From assembly GCF_015865035.1 (NCBI RefSeq), contig NZ_JADZGI010000003.1:1-64000 (forward strand): 64,000 bases of DNA. Direction: 5' to 3'. Positions 43,151 to 51,814 of the stretch are shown piece after piece (the first letter of the stretch is position 1; each line of letters opens with the position of its first letter). The translations under genes were made by a program, and so were the position numbers. The stretch comes from Novosphingobium aureum (lineage in GTDB: Bacteria; Pseudomonadota; Alphaproteobacteria; Sphingomonadales; Sphingomonadaceae). The notes beneath the pieces were generated by a model that did not search any database, had not been told where the DNA came from, and saw only the letters and a list, made by a program, of their open reading frames with translations.

Positions 43151-44302
43151 CTATCGCGCTCCCGCTTCGGTGCCGTCCGGCTTGGCGGCCTTGGCGGTCT
43201 CGCCGCCGACCAGCTGCGAGACGGTCACTTCGCTGCCCGGCTGTACCCGCAGCTGGCCTTGCGCGACGACGACGTCGCCGGGGGAGAGCTTGCCGGTCAC
43301 GACGACGTCGTCGCCCATGCGCTGGCCGGTGGTGACAGGCACGATCTCGGCCTTGCCGCCCTTGCGCGGGTTCGTGCCGCGAATGACGATCACGCTGTCG
43401 CCCTGCGCCGAGGTCTGGATCGCGGTGACGGGCAGGACGAGCGCCTCCGGGTCGACGCCCAGTTCGAGCGCGACCTTGACGTACATCCCGGGGCGCAGTG
43501 CTCCGTCGGGGTTGGCGATGACCGCCTGCGCGGTCACGTTGCGGGTTTCGCGGCTCACCTGCGGTTCGATCGTCTCGAGGCGTGCGGTGAACGTGCGTTC
43601 GGGCCAGGCATCGCTGGTCAGGGTCACGCTGTCGCCGGGGCGCAGGCGCGACAGCTCCTGCTGGGGAATGGCGAAATCGACGTAAAGGCGATCGAGCGCG
43701 GTCAGCGTGGCGACGGCATCGCCGGGGTTCATGTACTGGCCGGGGTCGACCTGGCGGATGCCGAGCCGCCCGGCGAAGGGCGCGCGTACCTGCTTCTGTC
43801 GCAGGCGAGCCTCGATCTGGGCGACTGCGGCGAGCGCTTGGGCGTGTTCGGCGCGGCGCTGCTGAAGCACCTCGCGCGGTTCTGCCCCCGAGGGAGCAAG
43901 TTCCTGCGAGCGCTCGAGCTGGAGCCGGGCAAAGTCCGCGCGGGCCCTTGCCGCCGCGAGATCGGCCTTTTCGGGAGCGTCGTAGAGCTGGACGAGCAGG
44001 GCGCCCGCACGCACGTCCTGTCCGGCGCGGAAATGCAGGCCGGAAACCCGCCCGCTGGTCTCGGGGGCGAGGGTGACCTCGCGCACCGCGCTGAGCGAGC
44101 CGACGAGCGCACGGGTATCTGCGACCCGGCGTGCGCCGAGCACGGTCGCTGCGACCGGCGTCGCCTGCTGGGGCCAGCCCTGCGCGCCGCTCATGCGCAT
44201 CATGCGCCAGCCGTAGATCGCGGCCATGAGCACCACCAGGACGAGGACCGTGACGAGGATGGTGCGGGTGCGCCCTTTGGGCTCCTGATGCCATTCGCTC
44301 AT
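43151..44302 (-). CDS. RND efflux periplasmic adaptor (membrane fusion protein)
   Basis: 383 residues. An N-terminal membrane anchor (TILVTVLVLVVLMAAIYGW) is followed by the lipoyl half motifs VTLAPETSGRVSGLHFRAGQDVRAGALLVQLYD, a coiled-coil hairpin (about 115-165), KQVRAPFAGRLGIRQVDPGQY, and the barrel domain. It links the permease to the outer-membrane channel. First gene of the operon. The SoxR box 173 bp upstream suggests induction by redox-active compounds. Confidence 0.93.
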   Translation of the reverse strand: MSEWHQEPKGRTRTILVTVLVLVVLMAAIYGWRMMRMSGAQGWPQQATPVAATVLGARRVADTRALVGSLSAVREVTLAPETSGRVSGLHFRAGQDVRAGALLVQLYDAPEKADLAAARARADFARLQLERSQELAPSGAEPREVLQQRRAEHAQALAAVAQIEARLRQKQVRAPFAGRLGIRQVDPGQYMNPGDAVATLTALDRLYVDFAIPQQELSRLRPGDSVTLTSDAWPERTFTARLETIEPQVSRETRNVTAQAVIANPDGALRPGMYVKVALELGVDPEALVLPVTAIQTSAQGDSVIVIRGTNPRKGGKAEIVPVTTGQRMGDDVVVTGKLSPGDVVVAQGQLRVQPGSEVTVSQLVGGETAKAAKPDGTEAGAR

Positions 44303-44474
44303 GGCTGCAGCCTTCCCCTGATGAAAGTCTGCGAGGGTGCGGCAAGATATTGGCCGCTATGGGAAATCCCCCTCGAATTGCAGGGGCTGCAGCTTGGCGA
44401 TGTCATGTCGGCTCCGAACGCTCTGGTTACGCTGGATCGTGCCCTGCGCGGGCCGGTCCGACACTCTTGCTACA

Positions 44475-44494
44475 ACCTCAACAATGGTTGAGGT
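44475..44494. promoter_or_regulatory. SoxR box between the efflux operon and soxR
   Basis: ACCTCAACAATGGTTGAGGT, 8-bp perfect arms around a 4-nt centre. It matches the SoxR consensus CCTCAAG-4-CTTGAGG except for one symmetrical base. On the minus strand a TTGACC -35 overlaps its start, and a weak TAGCAA follows after 19 bp, the long spacer typical of SoxR- and MerR-type promoters, pointing to the efflux operon. Confidence 0.8.
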
Positions 44495-44587
44495 CAAGCG
44501 CTTTGTGTGGCATCGGGCAAACAGGGGCAAGCAAGCCGTGCGCGCCGCGCCAGGGCGACGCGTCGAACCGGGGGAGGAATCAGGGCC

Positions 44588-45109
44588 ATGCCGCTCGATC
44601 GGGACAAGGCGCTTACCGTGGGCGAGCTCGCGCGCCGCAGTGGCGTGGCGGTATCCACGATCCATTTCTACGAGAAGAAGCAGCTGATCGAGGGTTGGCG
44701 CACCGGCGGCAACCAGCGGCGCTATGCGCGCAGCACCTTGCGCCGCGTCGCGATCATCCGCGTGGCGCAGCAGGCGGGGGTGCCGCTCGCGCTCGTGCGC
44801 GAACATCTCGACCGTTTTCCGCACACCCCGATCACCGTCGCCGAGTGGGCGCAGATCAGCCGGGACTGGCATGCGATGCTCGACGAGCGCATTGCCGCGC
44901 TCACCCAGTTGCGTGATCGACTGGGCTCTTGCATTGGGTGCGGCTGCCTGTCCATGACGGACTGCCCCTTGCGCAACCCGGACGACATGCTGGGGGACGA
45001 GGGCAGTGGCCCGCAGCTGCTCACCGTGCCGGGCCAGACGAACGCAGACGAAGAAGCAACGAGCAACCGGGCCGCGACATCGGCCGAACGAGAAACGGGG
45101 ATTGGGTGA
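44588..45109 (+). CDS. soxR: Redox-sensing MerR-family activator SoxR
   Basis: 173 residues from the ATG at 44588, with GGGGGAGGAAT upstream. Winged helix LTVGELARRSGVAVSTIHFYEKK; dimer helix; then the [2Fe-2S] motif with Cys115, Cys118, Cys120 and Cys126 in CIGCGCLSMTDCPLRNPDD, essentially identical to known SoxR. Outside enterics SoxR typically controls efflux pumps and oxidoreductases in response to redox-active compounds. Its last codon overlaps the GTG start of the beta-galactosidase gene (45106-45109). Confidence 0.95.
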   Translation: MPLDRDKALTVGELARRSGVAVSTIHFYEKKQLIEGWRTGGNQRRYARSTLRRVAIIRVAQQAGVPLALVREHLDRFPHTPITVAEWAQISRDWHAMLDERIAALTQLRDRLGSCIGCGCLSMTDCPLRNPDDMLGDEGSGPQLLTVPGQTNADEEATSNRAATSAERETGIG

Positions 45110-48100
45110 ATACGAAGGCCGACAGGAAGTTCGCACGCAAGATTGCAGTGGTCATGGCTCCGGCGCTTTTCGCCTCGGGCTGGCACCATGCGGCCAGTGC
45201 GCAGGTCGAGGTGCAGCCGGTGCAGGTCGACCCCGCGAGACCCGATTGGGAGAACCCGGCGGTCTTCGCGCAAGGGACATTGCCCGCCAGCGCCAGCGGC
45301 TTTCCCTACGAGAGCCGTGCCGCTGCGCTCGCCGGCGATCCGCGCGCATCGCGTCGCTATCTCGATCTCGACGGCACCTGGAAGTTTGCCTTCTCGCCCG
45401 GGGCCGATGCGCTGCCCGATGGCTTCGAGAGACCCGGATACGACGTATCGGGCTGGAAGGACATCGCGGTGCCCGCAGATTGGCAGGCCGAGGGCTTCGG
45501 GCAGGCGCGCTACAACAACTGGATCTATCCGTTTCCGGCAAACCGCCCGCTGATCCCGCACCGGACCAACCCGGTCGGCTCGTACCGGCGCGATTTTTCG
45601 CTGCCGCCCGGCTGGTCAGGAAGCGACCGGGTGATCCTCCATATCGGCGCTGCGGGCTCGGCCTACTACGTGTGGGTCAACGGCCAGAAGGTCGGCTATG
45701 CGCAGGACAGCAAGCTGCCCTCCGAATTCGACGTGACCGGGGCGCTGAAGCCGGGGACGAACACCATCGCGATCCAGGTCTTTCGCTGGTCCGACGGTTC
45801 CTATCTCGAAGATCAGGACTTCTGGCGCGTTTCGGGGATCGAGCGGTCGGTCTACCTGAAGGCGGTCCCCACGCGCCGGGTGCGCGATGTCTTCGCGCAC
45901 GCCGGGCTCGACGCGGCCTATCGCACGGGCGAGCTTGCCGTCGACCTGGCGCTGACGCCGGGCAGTGCGGCACTTGCGCGCATTACGCTGCTTGACGGTG
46001 AGAAGGCGGTCCTGACGCGCGAGGCGAAGCTGGCGAAGAGTGCCACCGAACAGGGCGTGACGCTTTCCGGAGACGTCCCCGAGGTACGCCGCTGGAGCGC
46101 GGAGACGCCAAATCTCTACACGCTTCTGGTCGAGCTGTTCGACGATGGCGGAAGGCTTGTGCAGGCCACGCCGACCCGCATCGGTTTTCGCGTGGTAGAG
46201 ATGCTGGACGGGCAGGTGGCGGTCAACGGTAAGCCGATCACGATCAGGGGCGTCAATCGCCACGAGCACGATCCCGAGACCTTCCACGTGATCTCGCGCG
46301 CCTCGATGGAACGCGACGTGCAGCTGATGAAGGCGAACAACGTCAACGCCCTGCGCACCGCGCACTATCCCAACGATCCCTACATCTACGAGCTGGCGGA
46401 CCGCTATGGCCTCTACGTCATGGACGAGGCCAACATCGAGAGCCATCAGTACATGGACTATGGCAACCGCCACCCCGAGGAGCGGGCGAAGTACCAGATC
46501 GGCTTCGACCCGGCGTGGAAGGCAGCTCACCTCGCGCGCGTCGCGAACATGGTCGAGCGCGACAAGAACCATCCCTCGATCCTGTTCTGGTCGCTGGGCA
46601 ACGAGGCGGGCATCGGTCCGACCTTCGAGGACGCGGCAAAGGCGACCCGGCACCGCGATCCCGGCCGCCTGATCAGCTACCTGGGCTGGGGCCCGCTGCC
46701 CTTCGGCGACCACCGCGTGAACTGGTATGCCGACATCTACGCGCCGATGTACGACCCCGCGGCTAAGATGGACGACTACGCGACCAACTGGTCCTATCGC
46801 CAGCCGATGATCCAGTGCGAGTACGCGCACATGATGGGCAACTCGGGCGGCAACCTGACCGAGTACTGGGATACCGTCCACGCCCACCCGCACAAGCTCC
46901 AGGGCGGCTTCATCTGGGACTGGGTGGATCAGTCGATGTTCGGCTATACCGGGGACGGCACGCGCTACTGGGCAGACGGCAGCGAATACGGTCCGAACCC
47001 GGGCGGCGACATCGAGTTCGGCGACGGGATCATCCAGTCCGACCGCACCCCCAATCCCGCGCTGCACGAACTGCGCAAGGTCTATGCCCCGCTCGGGTTC
47101 TCCGGCCTCGACCGGGCCACGGGTACGCTCAGCGTTCACAACTGGCAGGACTTCGCTGACCTGTCGGGCTATGTGTTCGAATGGAGCCTGCAGGAAAACG
47201 GAGTGAGCGTCGCCCGCGGTGCCTTGCCCGCGCCCGATGCCGCCGCGCGTGCCAGCACGACGATGACGCTGCCGCTGGACAGCTTCGTGCGTAAGCCGGG
47301 CGCCGAATACTTCGTGACGGTCGAGGCACACGCTGGCGAAGGCCAGATCCCGCTGGTCGAGGCAGGACACGTGGTCGCCTTCGAACAGTTTGCGCTGGAC
47401 GAGGCGACACCGTCTCTTCCCGCGCAGGTCGCAGGCAAGGTCGCGCTTGCCGACAGCGATGGCGAGGTCGTGCTCTCCGCCGGCGGGGCTTCTCTCGCGA
47501 TCAGTCGCAAGACCGGTCTCGTGCGCAGCTACTCGGACGCAGGCCGGGTGCTCCTCGAGGGCGGCGCGCCCTATTTCTGGCGCGCGCTGACCGACAGCAA
47601 CAAGGGCACGCGCACCGGCGAGCAGCTCGCGGTCTGGAAGACGCTGAGCGAGCAGCGTACCGTCACCGCACTGCGCATCGCCAGCGTGGCGGGGGGCGGG
47701 CGAGAGGTCACCGTCGCCTTCACGCTGGGCAGTGGGCAGGCGGGTTTCGAGAATCGCTATCGCATGGCCGGTGACGGCTCGGTCGAGGTGAGCGCGCATT
47801 TCGAGCCGCTCGCCGCCGACCTGCCACCACCTTTCCGGATCGGTCTCGCCTTCGACCTGCCCATGGAACTCGATACGGTCGAGTGGTACGGGCGTGGCCC
47901 GCACGAGAGCTACGTCGATCGCCAGAGCTCGGCACCGGTCGGCCTGTGGCGCGGGGCGCTTGCCGATCAGGACCACGACTATATCCGGCCGCAGGAGACC
48001 GGCAACAAGACCGGTGTGCGCTGGATGGAGCTGAGCGGAGCAGGGCGGGGCGTTCGCGTCGCGGGCGACCGGCCACTGATGATGAACGCGCTCGCCTTCC

Positions 48101-48345
48101 CCTATTCCGATCTCTATCCGCGCGCGCCCGGAACCTGGAAATCGAGCGACATCCGGCCGCACGATCACGGCACGCTGCTGGTCGACGCCGCGCAATGGGG
48201 GCTGGGCGGCGACACGCAGTGGAGCGAGGAGGGCAAGCCGCTGGCGCGTTATCGCCCGAAAGTCGAGCCAACCACCTTCACCTTGCGCCTGACCCCGACT
48301 TCGGGAGCGGCGACAGCGGGCGCGCTGCCCGGCGGCGATAGCTGA
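45106..48345 (+). CDS. Exported glycoside hydrolase family 2 beta-galactosidase
   Basis: 1079 residues from a GTG at 45106 that shares TGA with the soxR stop; GGGGA lies about 5 nt before it. Signal peptide ending ASAQ at about residue 34. LacZ domain order: jelly roll (about 60-230, with WEDQDFWR-like LEDQDFWRVSGIER), Ig-like, TIM barrel with acid/base Glu500 (LGNEAG) and nucleophile Glu572 (QCEYAHMMGN), and the C-terminal Bgal_small_N domain (about 800-1070, WYGRGPHESYVDR). It cleaves terminal beta-galactosides in the periplasm or outside. The link to soxR is unusual and may reflect only read-through arrangement. Confidence 0.93.
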   Translation: MNTKADRKFARKIAVVMAPALFASGWHHAASAQVEVQPVQVDPARPDWENPAVFAQGTLPASASGFPYESRAAALAGDPRASRRYLDLDGTWKFAFSPGADALPDGFERPGYDVSGWKDIAVPADWQAEGFGQARYNNWIYPFPANRPLIPHRTNPVGSYRRDFSLPPGWSGSDRVILHIGAAGSAYYVWVNGQKVGYAQDSKLPSEFDVTGALKPGTNTIAIQVFRWSDGSYLEDQDFWRVSGIERSVYLKAVPTRRVRDVFAHAGLDAAYRTGELAVDLALTPGSAALARITLLDGEKAVLTREAKLAKSATEQGVTLSGDVPEVRRWSAETPNLYTLLVELFDDGGRLVQATPTRIGFRVVEMLDGQVAVNGKPITIRGVNRHEHDPETFHVISRASMERDVQLMKANNVNALRTAHYPNDPYIYELADRYGLYVMDEANIESHQYMDYGNRHPEERAKYQIGFDPAWKAAHLARVANMVERDKNHPSILFWSLGNEAGIGPTFEDAAKATRHRDPGRLISYLGWGPLPFGDHRVNWYADIYAPMYDPAAKMDDYATNWSYRQPMIQCEYAHMMGNSGGNLTEYWDTVHAHPHKLQGGFIWDWVDQSMFGYTGDGTRYWADGSEYGPNPGGDIEFGDGIIQSDRTPNPALHELRKVYAPLGFSGLDRATGTLSVHNWQDFADLSGYVFEWSLQENGVSVARGALPAPDAAARASTTMTLPLDSFVRKPGAEYFVTVEAHAGEGQIPLVEAGHVVAFEQFALDEATPSLPAQVAGKVALADSDGEVVLSAGGASLAISRKTGLVRSYSDAGRVLLEGGAPYFWRALTDSNKGTRTGEQLAVWKTLSEQRTVTALRIASVAGGGREVTVAFTLGSGQAGFENRYRMAGDGSVEVSAHFEPLAADLPPPFRIGLAFDLPMELDTVEWYGRGPHESYVDRQSSAPVGLWRGALADQDHDYIRPQETGNKTGVRWMELSGAGRGVRVAGDRPLMMNALAFPYSDLYPRAPGTWKSSDIRPHDHGTLLVDAAQWGLGGDTQWSEEGKPLARYRPKVEPTTFTLRLTPTSGAATAGALPGGDS

Positions 48346-48456
48346 TCCGGCTCCAGCGCGCACCCGGCTGACGGAGAATGCGGGCCTGGCTTCTGGACCT
48401 TCGCCGCACGTGGTGCTGGTAAGGACCCTTGCGACACGAGACGGAGAGTTCGACCG

Positions 48457-49413
48457 ATGCCGATGACCACTTCCCGCCGCCAGCTGCTGGGCACCGGCGC
48501 GGCCCTCGCTGGTGCGGCTATGCTTCCCGGGTTCGCGGCCAGTGCGCTGGACAGCAGCGCGCCGTTCCTTGCCGCGAAGGGGCTGCCTCTCGGCATGCAG
48601 CTCTATACCGTTGGCGCGGCGGCCAGCGAGGACCTTGCGGGGACCTTCGCGCGGCTGGCGGGGATGGGCTATCGTACGATCGAGCTGGCCGGCTACCACG
48701 GCCATAGCCCGGCGCAGCTTCGCGAAGCTGCGGACGCGGCGGGGCTGACCTTCACCAGCATCCACCTTTCCGACCAGCTGATCGGGCGCAGCGACGAGGA
48801 TGCGCGTCGCATAGCCGCCGACCTTGCCGTGCTGGGTATTCGCAACGTGGTCCTGCCCACCTTCATCTGGCCATCGGACATCGCGCGCCGCGATGGAGAG
48901 GTAATGCAGGACTGGCTCGCGCGTGCCGTCGCCGTGAAGGGCAGGGCGCTGTGGCAGGACACCGCCAGCCTGCTCAACGCGCGCGGCAAGGCACTGAAGG
49001 CCGAGGGCCTGCGCCTTGCCTATCACAACCACAACGCAGAGTTCGGCCCGGTCGATGGCACGAGTGGCTGGCAGATCATCCTCGACGAGACCGATCCCGC
49101 GCTCGTCGACTTCGAGGTCGATGCTGGCTGGGTCGCGGCGGCGGGGATCGACCCGGTGGCCTTCGTTTCGGGCCTGAAGGGCCGGGTGCGCCAGATGCAC
49201 GTCAAGGACATCAAGGCGAGCACGGTGCCCAACTTCGCCTTCCGGCAGGACCCGGCCGAAGTGGGGCTTGGCAAGATCGACTGGCCCCGCCTGTTGCCCG
49301 CCGCCTATGCAGCGGGCGTGCGCCACTTCTACGTCGAGCAGGAGCCGCCGTTCACCACCGGCCGGTTCGAATCGCTGGCGATCAGCGCCGAGAATTTCTC
49401 CACGATGCGCTGA
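48457..49413 (+). CDS. Tat-exported sugar phosphate isomerase/epimerase-like TIM-barrel protein
   Basis: 318 residues. TTSRRQLLGTGAALAGAAML is a Tat signal. The AP_endonuc_2/xylose isomerase-like barrel shows GYRTIELAGYHG, LRLAYHNHNAEFGP, DFEVDAGWVAAAGIDPV and MHVKDIKAS, with His, Glu and Asp metal ligands in place. Homologues act as sugar 3-ketoreductase partners or epimerases. It follows the beta-galactosidase by 111 bp and may share its transcript. Confidence 0.85.
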   Translation: MPMTTSRRQLLGTGAALAGAAMLPGFAASALDSSAPFLAAKGLPLGMQLYTVGAAASEDLAGTFARLAGMGYRTIELAGYHGHSPAQLREAADAAGLTFTSIHLSDQLIGRSDEDARRIAADLAVLGIRNVVLPTFIWPSDIARRDGEVMQDWLARAVAVKGRALWQDTASLLNARGKALKAEGLRLAYHNHNAEFGPVDGTSGWQIILDETDPALVDFEVDAGWVAAAGIDPVAFVSGLKGRVRQMHVKDIKASTVPNFAFRQDPAEVGLGKIDWPRLLPAAYAAGVRHFYVEQEPPFTTGRFESLAISAENFSTMR

Positions 49414-49440
49414 GGGTGACGGCGCGCCCCTGACTGCTCA

Positions 49441-49472
49441 GCCGAGCAGCGACTTAGCCGAGCAGCGACTGG
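49441..49472. repeat. 16-bp tandem duplication over the stop codon of the AraC gene
   Basis: GCCGAGCAGCGACTTA (49441-49456) followed by GCCGAGCAGCGACTGG (49457-49472), 14 of 16 identical and directly adjacent. In the minus strand the last codons SLLG plus a stop occur twice: TAA at 49456-49454 ends the gene, and a TGA ends the extra copy. Confidence 0.85.
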
Positions 49473-50512
49473 CGGAACTTCTGCGGGGTGGTGCCGGTCC
49501 AGCGCTTGAAGGCGCGCCCGAAACTGGTCTGCTCGCCGTAGCCGAGCCATTCCGCCACCTGATCGAGCGTGGAATCGGGGCGCTGCAGGTAGACTTTGGC
49601 GAGCGTGATGCGCACGTCCTCGATCAGCGCGCTGAAGCTCGTGTCCTCTTCGGCGAGACGCCCCTGCAAGGTGCGCACCGAGATGCCGAACTTCTCGGCG
49701 CAGCGCTCGATCGAGCAGTTGCCCTTGGGCAGGTCGCCGCGCACGTAGTCGCGCACCCGCTGCGCGAAGCTGATCCGGTTGGCCGCCTTGACCCGGTCTA
49801 GGTAGCCGCCGAGCAGGCGATAGAGCAGCCGGTTGGCGCTGGGCACCGGATTGTCGAGCTGGCTCGCGGCAAAGCCGATGGCGTTGATGTGCGAGCGGGT
49901 GCGCAGCTGGCAGCCGAGCGCACGTTCGATCTCGGTCACGTCATCGCCGCGCGGAGCCACCGCCAGTTCGACGTAGCGCGGCTGGAAATGCGCGCCCCCG
50001 ATCTGGCGCAGCAGCTTCATCTGCAGCACCACCGCCTGCAGGTTGGCCTGGTCGTTGACGCCGAGATCGTGGACCACGCCCCAGCGCAGTTCGGCGCCGT
50101 TCTCGCCCTCGAGCAGTTCGGGCGCGGCTTCGGGCGAGTGGACGATGGGCAGGTAGTCGGTCAGCGCGCCGATCGCGGTGCGCAGGTCCGATGCCGAACG
50201 CGCCAGTGCGGTGATGCAGCCGAAGACTTCCGCGTCCTGTTCCTGCGCGAGGTGCATCCCGAACAGCGGATCGGCGAAGAGTTCGCTGCAGTATTCGAAG
50301 GTGTCGACCAGTGCCTGCGCGCCGACGTAGCTGTCGGGATCGGACAGCGCGCGCATGTCGATGCCGTGGCGCTCGAGGATACGGCGCGGGTCGGCGTCGC
50401 GCCGCCGGGTGTAGTCGGAGAAGCCCCGCAGGTTGGCGGCACGCAACTGGCCTTCGCCGGGCGTGCCGTCGAGCGGGCCTTCGATGCCGAAGAAGATGGG
50501 ATCGACGGGCAT
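49454..50512 (-). CDS. AraC-family regulator with AraC-binding-like N-terminal domain (OruR type)
   Basis: 352 residues from the ATG at 50512. N-terminal ligand domain of the Arabinose_bd type (RRILERHGIDMRALSDPDSYV, DPLFGMHLAQEQDAEVFGCITALARSASDL). C-terminal HTH pair: CSIERCAEKFGISVRTLQGRL and STLDQVAEWLGYGEQTSFGRAFKRWTGTTPQKFR. It is divergent from the crotonase gene at 50636 and probably controls it and the island downstream. Confidence 0.9.
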   Translation of the reverse strand: MPVDPIFFGIEGPLDGTPGEGQLRAANLRGFSDYTRRRDADPRRILERHGIDMRALSDPDSYVGAQALVDTFEYCSELFADPLFGMHLAQEQDAEVFGCITALARSASDLRTAIGALTDYLPIVHSPEAAPELLEGENGAELRWGVVHDLGVNDQANLQAVVLQMKLLRQIGGAHFQPRYVELAVAPRGDDVTEIERALGCQLRTRSHINAIGFAASQLDNPVPSANRLLYRLLGGYLDRVKAANRISFAQRVRDYVRGDLPKGNCSIERCAEKFGISVRTLQGRLAEEDTSFSALIEDVRITLAKVYLQRPDSTLDQVAEWLGYGEQTSFGRAFKRWTGTTPQKFRQSLLG

Positions 50513-50635
50513 GATGCCGGTCAATCTACCGCGCGGCGTGCTTTGCGTCCAATGTCCATCGCACTGCACGGGCGATCTATACAGGCCGCGAGCCAAGCTG
50601 GCAGCTTCACGCACAACAAGCCTGGAGAGGACACG

Positions 50636-51622
50636 ATGGCCGAGATGAAGTCGCCGCGCGCGCACCGCGAGGATGCGCGCAAGTACATCCGCTATGACAA
50701 GGACCGCACCCGTCGCATCGCCACGATCACCATCGACCGGCCCGATCGCGGCAATGCGCTGACCATCGGCACGCGCATGCTCTTTGCCGACTACGTCCAC
50801 CGCGCCAATGTCGACGACGAGGTCAAGGTGCTGGTGATCCGCGGCGAGGGCGAGGACTTCGGCACCGGAGCCGACATCGACGAGCACGGCGACATGTACC
50901 TCAACCCCAAGGAGGGCGAGAGCTTCCTGCCGGACCTCGAGATCGAGCCGGACGAGGATGTCGCCTGGCCGCCCAAGGGCTCCTACCGGCACCTGCACCA
51001 CCTCACCGACTATTACGCCAAGGGCGCCTCGGGGATCCGTCCCTTGCAGGAATTCAAGAAGATCAGCATCGTCGAGGCCAAGGGCTACTGCTATGGCTGG
51101 CACTTCTACCAGTGCGGCGATGCCGACCTGGTGATCGCCTCGGACGATGCACTCTTCGGCCATCCCTCGTTCCGTTATGCCGGGTGGGGGCCGCGCATGT
51201 GGACCTGGCTCGAGACGATCGGCTACCGCAAGTTCGCCGAGATGGTCTTCACCGGGCGTCCCTTCACCGCAGCGGAAATGGACAAGTGCGGCTTTCTCAA
51301 CAGCGTCGTCGCGCGCGAGGACCTCGAGGCCGAGGTCGACAAGTACGCCGATGCCTGTGCCCGCTCCCGCCCGGTCGACGTGGTGGTCGCGCAAAAGACC
51401 TTCATGGAGGCCTACAAGCAGTATCGCGGCGAATACCTCGGCAGTCTTCTGACCGGGTGGCTTGAGGGTATGCTGCCGGCGATGAAGCCCGACCGCGAGA
51501 CCGCGGTGGACCTGGGCGGGGATGCCTTCAACGAGGGGATAGCCAAGGCGGTGAAGAACAACGACCGCTCCTATCCGCCAGAGTGGCGCCTCTCGCGCCA
51601 GGGCCGCGCCGCGAAGGAGTGA
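50636..51622 (+). CDS. Large crotonase-fold protein lacking both hydratase glutamates
   Basis: 328 residues from the ATG at 50636 with GGAGAGG upstream. ITIDRPDRGNALTI and GEGEDFGTGADIDEHG are crotonase motifs, but a 45-residue insertion (about 85-130: PKEGESFLPDLEIEPDEDVAWPPKG) separates them from the second core. KGYCYGWHFYQCGDADLVIASDDALFGHPSFRYAGWGP has no Glu at either catalytic position. A conserved-looking WGPRMWTW replaces the usual GGTQRL. The reaction is probably not simple hydration; hydrolysis of a ring beta-diketone or another C-C cleavage is an option. Confidence 0.8.
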   Translation: MAEMKSPRAHREDARKYIRYDKDRTRRIATITIDRPDRGNALTIGTRMLFADYVHRANVDDEVKVLVIRGEGEDFGTGADIDEHGDMYLNPKEGESFLPDLEIEPDEDVAWPPKGSYRHLHHLTDYYAKGASGIRPLQEFKKISIVEAKGYCYGWHFYQCGDADLVIASDDALFGHPSFRYAGWGPRMWTWLETIGYRKFAEMVFTGRPFTAAEMDKCGFLNSVVAREDLEAEVDKYADACARSRPVDVVVAQKTFMEAYKQYRGEYLGSLLTGWLEGMLPAMKPDRETAVDLGGDAFNEGIAKAVKNNDRSYPPEWRLSRQGRAAKE

Positions 51623-51634
51623 GCGGGCGCTGCC

Positions 51635-51682
51635 CTGCGCTGCCAGTCCTCTGCACTGCCAATCCCCTGCGCTGATTGTCGA
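51635..51682. repeat. Three-copy 16-bp tandem repeat upstream of an AraC gene
   Basis: Units begin at 51635, 51651 and 51667: CTGCGCTGCCAGTCCT, CTGCACTGCCAATCCC, CTGCGCTGATTGTCGA. The first two match at 13 of 16, the third mainly in CTGCGCTG. They lie just after the crotonase stop and 132 bp before the AraC start. Confidence 0.7.
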
Positions 51683-51814
51683 TAGGCCTGCGCATCCGGC
51701 GTGTCGGGCAGCGCGCTCCCTGGCCTAGCATGCACATAGATTGACCGGGCGGGAACAAGGCCCGGCGAAAACCCACTGCGTCCAGGGCGGTGGGGCCGAT
51801 CACGGGAGATGTCG

